Positions 1 to 11,428 are shown, numbered from the stretch's first letter. The stretch is 64,000 bases of DNA from Boswellia sacra (GCA_013180625.2 SNVD02004419.1:124001-188000), one strand, 5' to 3'. The notes: generated from the letters alone by a model not told the origin. Program-made: numbers and translations.

Positions 1-550
1 AGACTCACATATGGTGGTGAGGAATTCGTCATCTATTAAGTTTCGAATGCATGTGAATCCATGAAATATTATATTATTGATAAATAGCAATGTTGTAATC
101 CTCTCCCCTTCCCCCATGCATGACAAAAATTTAATCTATTCTCCTCCCTCTTTCTTTGTATGAATATACAATTGTTTTGATTGAACAATCACTCAACATG
201 TTTAATGAAGATAAAAATGAGAATGTGTGCATAAAATGAACCATCTAAGCAGACTAGGTAACAATATGAGATATTCTTATTTGATATTTCCCATGTGGAG
301 GCCAGATCACTTCTAGGAAAGTCAAAAGACTCGTACCTAACTTCCTGAACCCATCGCTTAAGGGATGAGGGTAGTTTAGGTCCCAAACCGAGATATCAGA
401 TTGCCTCCATTCATTCCCAATTGAATAATTGGATGGTGTCTCCTTTCTCCAAAAGTACCCATGGCTTGTTTGTGTTCCCTTGAGCCTCAAAAGAGGCTTT
501 GACACAGTGTCATAGTCGCAAATGCTTTGGTGAGATGAAAGCCCTGTTCA
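1..550 (+). repeat. Tat-1 5' LTR, 3' end only
   Basis: This is the right end of a long terminal repeat whose start lies before the window. The same sequence ends the LTRs at 22751-24611, 36742-38769 (minus strand) and 49643-50564, so the boundary is set by comparison: each copy ends in CCTGTTCA or CCTGTTTA followed by three bases and a TGG-starting primer-binding site. It holds the shared blocks GTAATCCTCTCC and GACACAGTGTCATAG seen in every copy. It belongs to the same plus-strand element as the gag at 1378. Confidence 0.8.
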
Positions 551-553
551 CAG

Positions 554-571
554 TGGCTACTCCACTAGGGT
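554..571 (+). other. Primer-binding site of Tat-1
   Basis: TGGCTACTCCACTAGGGT begins three bases after the LTR end. Equivalent sites with TGGTGACTCTACTAGGG follow the LTR at 50568 and 52620, and TGGTGACTGTATTAGGG is on the minus strand at 36738. The position right after the LTR and the TGG start are those of a tRNA-complementary primer-binding site. I infer an arginine-type tRNA from Tat/Ogre elements in general; the tRNA was not checked. Confidence 0.6.
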
Positions 572-1377
572 AAGAGAAGTTGATTATGATAGGAATACCA
601 AATCCTAATACCTCGTGTTGATATAATGAGTCCTTGCATCACTACACTTTTTCACATAATGAGCACGAATTGCTTAAAACTAGTCATGTGGTATTGGCAT
701 AAGAAGTCTTTGGCTTCATTCGATCCCTAGATGACTCATGTTCGTGTCACCACCTTTGATCACGTACCATTGAATTGGTATAAAAAGAGACCAGCCCAAG
801 GGGGCATCTCTTGCTCAAAGGAGCCAAGATCATTAGACCATTAGGACTAAAGCCCATATAGATGACTTTAGAAATTTTCAATAGGATGAATATCCAAAAC
901 CCATGTTGAAATGCACGTCTATGGATGTAAATTTTCCATGATTAGAATATCCTCAACTCGAAACCTCATAAAATCATGAACAAATGCCATATGTCAAGTC
1001 ACCCATAAAAGAACAAAAGGGAAACATGTGCCATAAGTTAAGGTTGTCATGACGTTTTGGAAACCATGTTATGATAATCGTGAAAGATCCAACATCACCA
1101 CGAATGTTAGAATTAGGAGAGAGAATCTCACATTCCCATATCCCATAATGATGTCTCAGGAATGAAGGCTAAAGTCCTAGGAAAAGAGACTTAACCTCAC
1201 GTGTGTGGTAGAAATAACGTTGGAAGGCTGAAAGCGTGTCTATGCTCTTATATGAGCATGCATCATATCATGCATACATGCATGCATGCATGGTATTAAC
1301 ACCTTTGTTTTGCAACCTTCATAGCTAAGGCTAGACGAGGTGGTAGTTTAACAAGGCAAGAAGAAACAATTAGCGAG
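572..1377 (+). other. Tat-1 untranslated leader
   Basis: No reading frame of interest. It is colinear with the Tat-2 leader (50585-50920 and 52973-53420) and with the minus-strand leader at 35953-36719, so it is the leader RNA between primer-binding site and gag. It contains a CACGTG at 1198-1203 and a run of overlapping CATGCA motifs at 1258-1291, just before gag. Confidence 0.7.
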
Positions 1378-3350
1378 ATGGCTTCATCAGATAACAACAA
1401 TGCTGAAATGGTTCAAGTGAGGGCTGACATCATCATGCTTCAACAGCAAGTGGCCCAACTTATTGAAGCTTTACGGAATGGGCCTAACCATATGAATCAG
1501 TTGCCACCCAAGGGTAATGGTGATGGTGATGATGAAATCAGCCAAGGCAAAAATAGGGGGAAGAGCCTGATCAATCATGAAGAACCTGAATCGGTCAAGC
1601 AATTGGCCCAGAAAATGGAAAAGGTCCAATCCCTTTTGAAGAAGAATAGGCTGAAAGGGGTCGAGGACCTGGGCGACATCTTGCTTATAGAAGACCAAGA
1701 ATTGCCTGCAAAGTTTCGTCTACCATGCTTGGCTAAGTTCAATGGAGAGGGGAATCCCAAAACACATTTAAGGCAGTATGAAGCTATCATGGCCATTGCT
1801 CCTTTGATGAAGGAGTGTATACTAAAATACTTATGCTATCCTTAGAAGATGATGTGGTAGCACGGTATCATGACCTCCCAAAGAGAGTTCGAGAAAGTTA
1901 GGAGAACTTTCTCAACAATTCGTGCAATAGTATAGCAATAATACCCAACGGGGGGTAACGTTGAGGGAGTTGGAGACGACAAGATAAAAGCCCAACGAAA
2001 CTTTTTTGGAGTACCTAGTTCGTTGGAGGGCTAAGGTAGCCAAAATGACATCCAGTCCCATAAAGAAGGACCAGGTCTGGATGGTGATCAATTGAGCCCA
2101 CACTTTTATCAGTGATAGACTGGCGGGTTTGCCTATCAAAACATTTGAAGATTTGTGTGACTCAGGCATCCAAATAGAAGAATTGGATTATAGACAGAAA
2201 AGAAGCACTCATGGCTACCCTCGAAGAAGTCAAGGGCTGTACCACTAACCTTCTGAGCCTAGCATGAAGTATGTAGAAGTGAAAGCAGTTACTCCACAAA
2301 TAAGATTTAGTAGTTTGGGAAGGCCACTTTCCAAAATCTTTGAAAGATTGAGAGTCGAAGGGATCTTGCAACTATTGCCGCCAAGAGCGCTTCAAAACCC
2401 ACTACCAAGGAATTGGAGGCACCATGAGAAATGTGAATTTCATCAAGTGACTGGCCACCAGACTGACGATTGCACTCGCCTCCATTAGGAGATGTAAGAT
2501 TTCATTGATAAGGGCCAAATTCCTGACCCAGAGACATATGAGCCTAACATAAAGAGCAACCCATTGCCTAACTACAATAGGGTGCCTCCTCTATCAACCA
2601 ACATGATTGGATTGGGCTTGACTAAAGAGCAAGTCATGAATTCCTTCGACAAGTGTAGATCAAGCAAGCTGAGAGAGCCAAGAGAAGGGAAAAGTCCAAG
2701 CTAGAACAAACCACTAGAAAGACAACCTCGACAAAGAAGTCCAAGGCTGGAAAGCCTAAAGAAGAAGAGCCTAACAATATCATTGAGAGGGTGGAAGGTG
2801 AGCTCGTTCCTTTGGCAACCAAAATTCACACCAGGAAAGGTTGATGGGCCAACATTACAGTGAAAGTGGTCAAGTGAAGCTTAGAACCTGAACTTGTGAA
2901 TTTGAGTGACCAAGTAGAGGAAGAGTCCCAAGAAGAAGGAGAAGAAGAATTTGAAGTAAGACCCATCAAAGATAAGCCTACGCCATCAAGCTCGTTTTCC
3001 AATAAATGGATGGCTAGAAAAAGTGCTAGAAGAAGGGTAGTGAAGTTAGGAAAGGGAAGCGAGTTGAGAATATTGTGAGGAGAGAGAGCTTACCTAGAAG
3101 GTGTAAGGATGTGAGAGTCATGAAAATTTGGGATGACATCCCTCAAGTCAAGACCCTTCCAAACTTTTGGGCTAACTTTAGTAGTGATGGCGAAGAGGAA
3201 GAGAGAATTGAGGGAGAAATACTCAAGGGTGAGAGAGAAAATGTCCAAGGAGTGGTAGATTTTACCATGAGAAGGAAAAGGAGAAACCAACTGAGAAGAC
3301 AGTTAAAAAGGGCAAAGAAGTTGCTAAAGAAGTAGAAACCAAGGGGCAAG
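1378..3350 (+). pseudogene. gag: Tat-like gag, decayed (Tat-1)
   Basis: Gag forms the retrotransposon particle. The ATG at 1378 opens 155 residues: an N-terminal coiled region rich in Q and L, then a retrotransposon gag segment with the motif KFNGEGNPKTHLRQY that recurs in the gags at 35952 (minus) and 53421. After a stop at 1845 the homology continues through several frame changes to 2488, where the Cys/His box CEFHQVTGHQTDDC (2432-2473) is readable; this CX2HX4HX4C form is typical of Tat-type gags in place of a CCHC knuckle. A charged, Lys/Glu-rich linker with multiple stops follows to about 3350 and leads to protease. Not functional. Confidence 0.8.
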
Positions 3351-3358
3351 AAGATCAA

Positions 3359-4260
3359 GTGATAAAACAGTTGAAGAAGACTCAAGCAAATGCTAGCATT
3401 TGGGATTTATTTATATCGTCCCAAAAACATAGAGAAGCCATGGCAAAGGTTTTGACGGATGTAGAGATATCAATGGCTACTATTACTAATGAAATGCTAA
3501 CTGCCTTGACTGGACGAACACCCAAAGGGGTAAGAGAAAGGGGGAAATCACCTTCATAGATGAAGATCCACCATTCGACGGGAGAAGCCATCATAAGCCA
3601 TTGTTCATCAGTGCAGAGATAAGGGGGAAGATATCTCCTTGTATCATGGTGGATTATAGGTCCACTATCAATATTGTGCCTATGAAGATATTGCATAAAT
3701 ACGAGGTCAGTGAAGATGCGCTTGAGCCTTGTGAGATGGTGATCAGGGCTTATGATGACTCAAAGAGGAGTGATATTAGGATCTTCAAAGCTTTAGTGAC
3801 AATTGGGCCGATTGAAGTGATGATAGAATTCACAGTCCTGGACATTCCAATCACATTCGCTACTTTATTGGGACGGGCATGGTTCCATCCGCTTGGTAGA
3901 GTTCCTTCCACCTTACATTAGAAAATCTGATTCAACATGGATGGAGAGATCGTAACCATTCATGTGGCCTCAACAATTGTACCAACTGCTTTGAGTGTGA
4001 AGATTGGAGAAATACCTTACATGGTGGCTTTCAAGTAGCCATGATTGACAAAGTTAGCCCAATCATTGCTAGAATAATGAAGAAATAGGAGTACATGCCA
4101 GCAACTAGACTTAGGAAAGATGGACACGGCCTACCATCTTCTCCATACTTTAAAGGTCAGACATCTAGAAGAGGGTTGGGCTATGAATCTGAAAGGGGAG
4201 AAGAAGATGATAAGCCCAGGAAAGGCAAATTCATCAAATTTATCAAAGCCCAAGATACGA
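3359..4260 (+). pseudogene. Tat-like protease and G-patch region (Tat-1)
   Basis: Aspartic protease domain of the polyprotein. A helix-rich lead-in (IWDLFISSQKHREAM) precedes the protease at 3601-3921, with the flap-side motif LLGRAWFHPLGRVPSTLH. The active-site triplet normally reads D-G-S in this lineage; here it is MVDYRSTINIVP, so the Gly is lost and enzyme activity is doubtful. A stop follows VPSTLH. At 4095-4200 a G-patch-like stretch (GHGLPSSPYFKGQTSRRGLGYES) follows in another frame; its counterpart in Tat-2 reads MPGTGLGRNGCGLP, a clearer G-patch. The arrangement protease then G-patch then RT is usual in Tat polyproteins. Confidence 0.75.
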
Positions 4261-4439
4261 AGTATGTAGGAGCTACTGAACCATGGGTTTTCAAAGGAAT
4301 GTTGAAAACTGGATTTGAGATCTTCAAAGATATCCTTCAGGCAGGAGTCTCCAGAGGGAATGACTTTAATAGGAGAAATGAAGAAGATGACCATCAAAGA
4401 GGAGAAGCCTCAAGAACCAACACTGCCAATGGACCCGTC

Positions 4440-5540
4440 CTTAGACCTAGCTGCTTTCATCGAGGAATGAATTAAAAGTGTATCTTCATATTTGTACCTA
4501 ACCTCTTTAAAGAAGAGGGCATTATTTATGTTTCGAAATTTAATGCAATGAAAAATAATTTTGCTTACTTGTTTGATGTCTTTCCTAATGATGTTGTGCA
4601 TCATAATTTGCATTTCACTAGCATATTTGAAATACGTACCATTCAAACTCATGACATTAATCTTGGTACAAATGAAAAACCTAAGAACATATGCATGGCA
4701 CTTGATACAACTATTGAAGAGAGAGAGATTTGAAAAATTATTAAAGAAACGTGAAGAAGTCTTTGCTTGGTCCTATGACGACTGCCCGGGATCGACAGAA
4801 GCATAGTTAAGCATACAATTCTGACTTATCACATGTGAAACCGATTAAGCAGAAGTTAAGAAGAATCAAGACAGAGTGATCTCAGAAAAATAAAGAGGAA
4901 ATCTCTAAACAAATTGAAGCCAAGTTTCTAGAAGTGGTGAAGTATCCATAATAGTTAGCCAACATTGTGCTAGTATCCAGAAATCTCACCAAAGGATGAT
5001 TTTCCTTTGCCTCATATCGATGTGTTGGTAGATAGCGTTGCTGCTAGTGTGGTATTCTCTTTTGTAGATGGGTTTTCTGGTACAATCAGATAATGATGGC
5101 CAATGAGGACAAGATGAAGATAGCCTTCATTACAGAATAGGAAAATCATTGCTACAAGGTGATGTCCTTTGATTTGAAGAATGCAAGGGCCACTTACCAA
5201 CGAATGGCGACAATACTATTTCACGATATGACGCATAAGGAGACAAAATTATATGTAGATGACATGATGGTGAAGTTTGGGACACATGAGGGTCACTTTA
5301 AAGCCTTAGACAGGTTCCTAGAAATGGTGAAGAAATACAAGCTGCGATTAAATATGAAAAAATGTGTCTTCGGAGTTACCTTAGGGAAGCTACTGGGGTT
5401 TGTAGTTGGCAAGAAAGGGATAGAAGTCGATCCAGACAAGGTGAAGGCCATTACAAAGATGCCTTCACCTAAGACCGAGAAAAAAGTTCGAGGGTTTTTG
5501 GGGAAGATCCATATATCAGTCGATACATTGCTAAACTAAC
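4440..5540 (+). pseudogene. Tat-like reverse transcriptase (Tat-1)
   Basis: Copies the element RNA into DNA. A conserved pre-RT block (4530-4730, FNAMKNNFAYLFDVFPNDVV) is shared with three other Tat copies in this window. The RT fingers are degraded: the stretch equivalent to VPKKDGRV and DYRDLNKASPKDD is partly deleted near 4975-4990. The palm survives at 5159-5539 with the catalytic YVDD at 5252-5263 and the thumb-side LLGFVVGKKGIEVDPDKVKAI. Several TAG and TGA codons replace Trp, Gln or Arg codons kept in Tat-2. Dead enzyme. Confidence 0.82.
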
Positions 5541-5599
5541 AACTATTTATGCACCGATATTAGGCTTTTGAGGAAGAATTAGCCAGTAGAATGAAATGA

Positions 5600-6540
5600 T
5601 TAGTGCCAAGAAGCATTCAAAAGAATTAAGAAGTACTTGCATAACCCACCGGTTTTAAGGCCACCAAAACCTAAGAAGAATTTAATTCTATACTTACCTC
5701 TTGAGGAGGAGGCCATCAATGCCATGTTGGCAAAAGAAGATGAGAAAGGTGTAGAGCACACCATCTATTATCTTAGGAAGAAGCTGCTACCATATGAAAC
5801 GAGGTATAGCTACATGAAGGAAACCTATTTAGCCATGGTGTGGCTCTCAAAGAAACTGAGGCACTATTTTCAATCTTACAAAATTAAGGCTATCTCGAAG
5901 GAGGACCTGATGAAGTATCTTTATGAGGCACCAGCATTGGTAGGGAAGCTATCAAGATGGTTAGTACAGTTATCAAAATTCAACATTAAATATGTTACCA
6001 AGAAGGTGGTGAAAGGAAGAATAATGGTAAAATTCTTGGCCATGAATCCGGTTAACGATAATGAACCATGGGAATCAGAATTCCCAGATGAACATCTAGG
6101 GTTAATCTCGATAGCAGGATGGAGAATGTTCTTTGATGGAGCTATTAATCGTAACAGTGCTGGAATAGAAGTTATTCTAGTGTCACCAACTAAAGAAGTC
6201 ATCCTATTCGCCAAAAAGTTGGAGTTCAGAGTCACCAACAATATGGCTGAGTATGAAGCCTGCGCCTTTGGTTTAGAAATTGTGATTACCATGGGTATTG
6301 CTGAAGTAGAAGTGTTAGGAGATTCCAAGCTAGTCATCTCTCAAGCCAACAAAAATTGGGATTTACGAGATAGTAAATTAAAGCCCTACCTTGAACATAT
6401 CGAAAGGTTGATTGGAAGGTTTAAGTAGTGCACCTTCACCCATATTCCTAGAAGTGAGAATCAAATGACTGATGCATTGGTTTCATTGGTATCATTATGG
6501 GTAAGCACACAGGAATTATTGGTGAGACCAATTGTGATAT
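5600..6540 (+). pseudogene. Dual RNase H region (Tat-1)
   Basis: A 263-residue open frame (5637-6428) holds two tandem RNase H modules. The first, gypsy-type, runs from ILYLPLEEEAINAML through YYLRKKLLPYETRYSYMKE to KFNIKYVTKK. The second is an archaeal-type RNase H (aRH): MFFDGAINRN (catalytic Asp), NNMAEYEACAFGLE (Glu), GDSKLVISQAN (Asp), then a stop at 6428 and NQMTDALVSL in the same frame. A gypsy RNase H followed by an extra aRH before integrase is the diagnostic layout of the Tat/Ogre lineage. All four acidic positions of the aRH are readable in this copy, although the polyprotein is broken on both sides. Confidence 0.85.
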
Positions 6541-6612
6541 CACAAGCATAGGGTCCTTGTTACATAGAGCCTTATGTAACAGAAGTAGAAGTGGATGAGA
6601 ATCAGGCTTGGC
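6541..6612 (+). pseudogene. Tat-1 linker to integrase, cut by foldback insertion
   Basis: Short stretch aligned with 58675-58734 of Tat-2 (EVDEN and a Trp codon). It ends where the foldback element begins; the roughly 440 bases that follow in Tat-2, coding for the integrase zinc-binding domain and the first part of the core, are missing here. Confidence 0.6.
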
Positions 6613-6903
6613 ACACAGGGCCGCACAGCCTTTCCCGCTAACCAGACACCCTCACGGCTTTGTCCCCGAAGGGCGTATCCCCTACTCAAACCCGAGACCT
6701 CCCTAAAGGTACCCGCTGTTCATCATGAGTAGTTTGAACCATGCTCGAAGTTCAAACCAAGTACCATTCGAGCTACCAGCTCGAATGGTACTCATGATGA
6801 ACCGCGGGTACATTTGAGGAGGTCTCGGGTTCGAGTGGAGGACGCGCCCTTGGGGGTCAAAGCTGTGAGGGTGTATGGTTAGCGGGAAGGGTTGTGCGAC
6901 CTT
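6613..6903. mobile_element. Foldback element with tRNA-promoter-like boxes
   Basis: About 290 bases that are almost entirely an imperfect palindrome, and GC-rich compared with all neighbours. Left arm from about 6617 and right arm to about 6903 pair along their length (CCGCTAACCA with TGGTTAGCGG; ACCCGAGACCTCC with GGAGGTCTCGGGT). The centre is a perfect 14-base inverted repeat, GTACCATTCGAGCT at 6761-6774 pairing with AGCTCGAATGGTAC at 6778-6791, with three bases between. The left arm carries an extra hairpin, GTTTGAAC/GTTCAAAC, absent on the right. Each arm has GGTTCGAGTGG or a one-base variant, close to the RNA polymerase III B box, about 50 bases from an AGCTCGAATGGTA that resembles an A box. 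It may be an inverted dimer of a tRNA-derived SINE or a foldback transposon. No clear target-site duplication. Confidence 0.7.
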
Positions 6904-7126
6904 TAATAGGCATCAATAGGTGGTGGCGGCAATCGATTACTTCACCAAATGGATAGAAACTGAGTCTTATACTAAGTTAGGGGTGAAGTAATGGAGAGGT
7001 TCATTAAGGAAAACATCATATGCAGATTTGGGGTACCACACCATGTCGTGACTGATAATGGGCCTCATTTTTCGGCCGAGACTAGGGCTTTGCTTGAGAA
7101 GTATGGAATTGAACACCATAAGTCCA
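6904..7126 (+). pseudogene. Tat-1 integrase core, partial
   Basis: Integrase inserts the DNA copy. After the foldback, homology resumes with the strand-1 region (VVAAIDYFTKW) and an open frame at 6991-7185 with ICRFGVPHHVVTDNGPHFS, which includes the second catalytic Asp codon (7054-7056) that Tat-2 has lost. It ends at HHKS where the copia element begins. The remaining C-terminal part is at 15339. Confidence 0.8.
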
Positions 7127-8771
7127 TTGACTTAGGTATGGCAACCCGAGAGGGGGGGTGGGGTGAATTGGGCTCTTATTTATAAAAATAGATTTATAAA
7201 ACTTTTCTTGAAAGATAAAAATTAGTTCACTCTTTCTTTGAGAATAAAGATGATGAAGATGAAATTAGAAGTTATCTAAGTTGCAATTAAGAGAATAACA
7301 ATAATGAAAAATCACAAGTGCAATTAATATAAAGAGAATAGGGATAGAGAGAGTGCAAACTCAATTTACGTGGTTCGACAAACCTTGTCTACGTCCACGG
7401 GCTTCTAGCTCCTCCACAAGCTAGGTTTCCACTAAGTTGTAGAATTCCTTACAACTTCCTTGATGGCCAACCTCACCAAGACTTCTTCCTTCAACCCTTG
7501 ATAACACCACACCAAGAGTTCTTTCAATTGTTTAACTCTTGATAACACCACACCAAGAGTTCTCTCAAGGATAACATTATCATTTACAAGAATGATCTCA
7601 CTCTCACCACAATATAAGAATAAAGAAAATTATTTATAATAAAAGTAAAGCTCTCTTCAAGGAGTAGATAAAGAATATAAAAGGTCTCTAAATTTAATAT
7701 TTCTCTTATTTGTTGCTTGATGGATTCTTGTTGAATGCATATGAGAAGGGCTCCTTTTATAGGCAAATGAGATGAACTTAATCAAGTGAAGACACCAACT
7801 CCAAATTTTCTACCCACCATAAAAACCGTAGTCTTGTCGGCCATTTTTGTCAATGTTTCGTTTGAAATTTGAAAATATGTAAAACATAAAAGATTTGAAT
7901 ATTTGAATAAGCTTTCCAACTCATTAAAATCAAGTTGTTTGGATATCTCTATCTGAGGATATGGACAAAAGACCATTCGGTGCTAATGTCAATTGATTTT
8001 TCTTCCTTGTGTCAGTCCACCAACTTGAATGATGATTATGTCAACCTTCTATTTTAAATTTGAATTTCTTCAATCGTAAAATATCTGCATATTTGAATAA
8101 GCTTTCCAAGACATTAAAGATCAAGTCATTTTGATATCTCTATCTCAAGATATTGACAAAAGGCCATTTGGTGCTCATCTTAATTGATTTTTTTTCCTTG
8201 TGTCAGTCCACCGCATTGCTTGATGATTATGTCAGTCTTCCATTTGAAATTTGAATTTATTCAAACAACATGAAACATGATCCATTAAATGGTCTTTCCA
8301 ACACCTCAAGAATCAAGTGATTTGGATATCTCTAGCTCAAGATATGTCTGAAAGAGCATTTGGTGCTCATGTCAGCTGATTCTATTTGTCCTTTAACTTG
8401 GATGATGATTTGGACAACCATTGACTTGAAATTTGAATTTCTTTAAAACATATAAAATGTTATTAGTTGAGTAAGCATTCTTAAGGCTTAAGAATCACGT
8501 CATTTAGACATATATAGAGAAATATATGATCAATTGATTGAACATTGCTCATGTGACACATTCCTTTAGTCAAACCTTGTTCTTAAACTTTGGCAGCTTT
8601 AACATGTAGTCTTCTCCTTAGCTTCAACACTTCATTTTAATGAGCCTCTTCTTGATTTTACAAGTATTTTATTGATCTTACTCTTGCACATAAATAAACA
8701 TATTAGTAATACTTCAATTAATCAATGTGTATTGTTATCATCAAAATTACCATGTAGCCTTAGGGCTAACA
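7127..8771 (-). repeat. Copia 3' LTR
   Basis: On the minus strand it starts TGTTAGCCC right after a polypurine tract and ends in the GGTCAA region. The copy at 13710 matches throughout, including repeated stretches about ATATCTCTATCTCAAGATAT. A TATA box reads TATAAAAGG on the minus strand (7753-7761); the 5' copy has the weaker TCTAAAAG there. Confidence 0.88.
7753..7761 (-). promoter_or_regulatory. TATA box in copia LTR
   Basis: CCTTTTATA on + (TATAAAAGG on -), inside the LTR on the coding strand. The matching site in the 5' LTR, near 14347, has lost the TATA core (TCTAAAAG), so the copy that would drive transcription looks weakened. Confidence 0.5.
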
Positions 8772-8786
8772 ATTTCCCTCTTTTTG
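8772..8786 (-). other. Copia polypurine tract
   Basis: On the minus strand AAAAAGAGGGAAAT lies directly before the TGTTAG start of the 3' LTR, the position of the plus-strand priming site. Confidence 0.7.
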
Positions 8787-9056
8787 ATGACAAACCATTG
8801 ATTGCTTTAAAATAATATCTAAAATCAAGAATGAAAAAAAATAAAAAAAATTTAAGATAAAGAATGATAAAAAAGATAGCAATTGTTATAAATATAAGCA
8901 ATTCAACCAATTGTATTATTATAAATATAAGCAATCCAACAATTTCTCCATCTCTTGTTATTATCAAAAAGATGTAATCAAATTCACTACTTCTCCTAAA
9001 TATATTATACCCCTTAACATATGCTACCATTCAAAGATTATCATATAAAAGCAAAA
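8787..9056 (-). other. Copia 3' untranslated stretch
   Basis: AT-rich sequence between the stop of the RNase H frame and the polypurine tract. No gene seen. Confidence 0.6.
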
Positions 9057-9374
9057 TTAAGACATATCCAACATGCCTAATTCTCTTCTAATTATGCAAA
9101 ATCTATCTTCACTAAGGGGTTTAGTAAAAATATCGGCTAATTGTTTATCGGTAGGAACAAATTCTAAAGAAATATTACCTTTTTGCACATGATCTCTAAT
9201 AAAATGATGTCTAATCTCTATATGCTTAGTCCTAGAGTGTTGTATAGGATTTTTTGAAATGTTGATGGCACTTTTATTGTCACATTCGATGGGAATATGA
9301 TCAAATACCACACCATAATCTTTTAAAATTTGTTTCATCCAAAGAGCTTGTGCGGTTGATAAGGTAACAAAATT
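9057..9374 (-). pseudogene. Copia RNase H C-terminal half
   Basis: Degrades the RNA strand of the hybrid. The frame 9338-9057 reads HIPIECDNKSAINISKNP, then HSRTKHIEIRHHFIRDHV and FTKPLSEDRF, the usual end of copia polyproteins, stopping at 9057. It is offset in frame from the RT block upstream. The Asp in CDNKSA is kept. Confidence 0.85.
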
Positions 9375-10513
9375 TTATTTCCTACTAAACCATGAGACTA
9401 ATGCATGTCCTACAAAATGGCACGAGCCACTAATGCTCTTTCTATCAAGAAGACTTCTGGCAAAGTCCGCATCATAATAACTAATTAGATCAAAAGTATC
9501 ACACTTAGGATACCAAAGACCTAGATTTATGGTTCGAAGAAGATATCTAAATGTCCTATTGACAGCCTTAAGGTGAGATTCATTTGGACAAGATTGAAAT
9601 CTAGCACACATACACACACTAAACATAATATCGGGTCTACTAGCAGTTAAATACAAGCGAGAGCCAATCATACCTCGATATTTTGTTACCTCAACATCTT
9701 TTCCTTTCTCATCTTTGTCAAGCTTGGTTAATGTACCCATAGGTGTGTTATATATTCTTGAATTATCCATGCCAAACCTCTTGAGAAGATCTCTTGTGTA
9801 TTTGGCTTGATTTATGAAGATCCCATCTATTGATTGTTTGATTTGAAGTCCAAGGAAGAAATTTAATTCTCCCATTAAGCTCATTTCAAATTCTTGTTGC
9901 ATGCACTTGGAAAATTCCTCACACATAGAAACATTAGTAGCACCGAATATAATATCATCAACATAGATTTGAACAATTAATAAATCATCATTTTTGGTTT
10001 TAACAAAAAGAGTAGTATCAACTTTTTTCATTTCAAAACCATTATCAATGAGAAATTTGCTTAATCTATTATACCATGCTCTTGGTGCTTGTTTCAAGCC
10101 ATAAAGTGCCTTTTTGAGTTTGAAAACATGGTTTGGAAAAACATGATTTTGAAAACCAAGAGGTTGCTCTATATATACTTTCTCCATAACGTAACCATTT
10201 AAAAATGTACTTTTGACATCCATTTGATATAATGTAAATTTTTTATAACATGCAAATGCACACAACATTCTAATGGATTCTAATCTAGCAACCGGTGCCA
10301 AGGTTTCCTCATAATCAATACCTTTTTCTTGATTGTATCCTTGAGCAACAAGTCTAGCTTTGTTTCTAATAATGGTTTCCTCATAATCAATTCTTCTTGC
10401 ATAGCCGAAATCCAACTTTCGTCATTTTCGGCTTCTTTAAAAGATTTTGGTTCAAATTGAGAGACAAATGCAAAATGATTACAAAAGTTCCTAAAATAAG
10501 ATCTAGTTCTCAT
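9375..10513 (-). pseudogene. Copia reverse transcriptase and RNase H start
   Basis: Frame 10415-9375 (346 residues) carries KARLVAQGYNQEKGIDYEET, YQMDVKSTFLNG, LYGLKQAPRAWY, the catalytic YVDDIIFGA, FFLGLQIKQ, LTASRPDIMFSVCMCARFQS and the start of RNase H (YYDADFARSLLDRKS). The N-terminal segment that normally separates MQEEL from the RNKARLVAQ motif is missing about 35 residues and is replaced by a short repeat of TTTCCTCATAATCAAT (+ strand, near 10304 and 10377). So the palm is preserved but the fingers are cut. Confidence 0.88.
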
Positions 10514-11428
10514 ACCTTGTGATGGTTTGTCAATAATGAGATCTTTAGGGTGAGCTTTTGCGTACCGCCATTCCTTGGGTAATTATTGGGAAGAATCATT
10601 TACTTCCTCAAGCTTTTCTTATTGAAGTTGTAATTCATCTTGGCTCTTTTCATCAAGTCTTAATTCCCTGACTTGCCTTTCTACCTCAACATCATCTAAA
10701 TTCTTTGAAGAAATCACATTAGTTTCATCAAATTCAACCTGCATAGATTCTTTAATAGCAAGAGTCTTTTTGTTAAAAACTCTATATGCTTTACTATGGT
10801 TGGAGTAGCCAATAAAAATTCTAACATCGGCTTTTGCATCAAATTTTCCAACGTTATCCTTGGTGTTTAAAATTAAACATTTACATCCAAAAACTTTAAA
10901 AAATCCAATGTTGGGTTTTCTTCCTTTCTAAAGTTCATAAGGAGTTTTCTGTATTAAAGCTCTAATATGGACTCTATTGATTATAAAGTATGCGGTATTA
11001 ACGGCTTCGACCCAAAAATATTTTGGCAAATTATTTTCAAGTAATATGGTCCTAGCCATTTCTTGGATAGTCCTATTTTTCCTCTCAACAACACCATTTT
11101 GTTGTGGAGTTCTAGGTGAGGAAAAATTATGTTCAAAACCATTTTCTTCACAAAGATTTTCAAAAGCAACATCGTCTACTTCACCACCATTATCACTCCT
11201 AATGGACAAAATAGAATACCCTTTTTGATTTTGGACTCTTTTTACAAATTTTGAAAAAGCCTGTGTGGCCTCATTTTTAGTTTTCAAGAATAACACCCAA
11301 GTGAATCTTGAATAATCATCTACAATAACAAAAACATAATACTTTCCACCAAAGCTTTGAGTTCTTGATGGTCCAAATAAATCCAAATGAAGTAATTGTA
11401 GAGGTTTATTTGTTGAAATAAATTTCTT
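10514..11428 (-). pseudogene. Copia integrase
   Basis: The frame 11386-10928 begins MDLFGPSRTQSFGGKYY with the first catalytic Asp, then RSDNGGE (second Asp) and QQNGVVERKNR (Glu), so the DDE triad is visible. After a stop near 10928 the copia-specific tail continues, with DAKADVRIFIGYSNHSKAYR on the minus strand, towards 10560. Stops near 10580 and 10620 break the link to RT. Confidence 0.86.
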
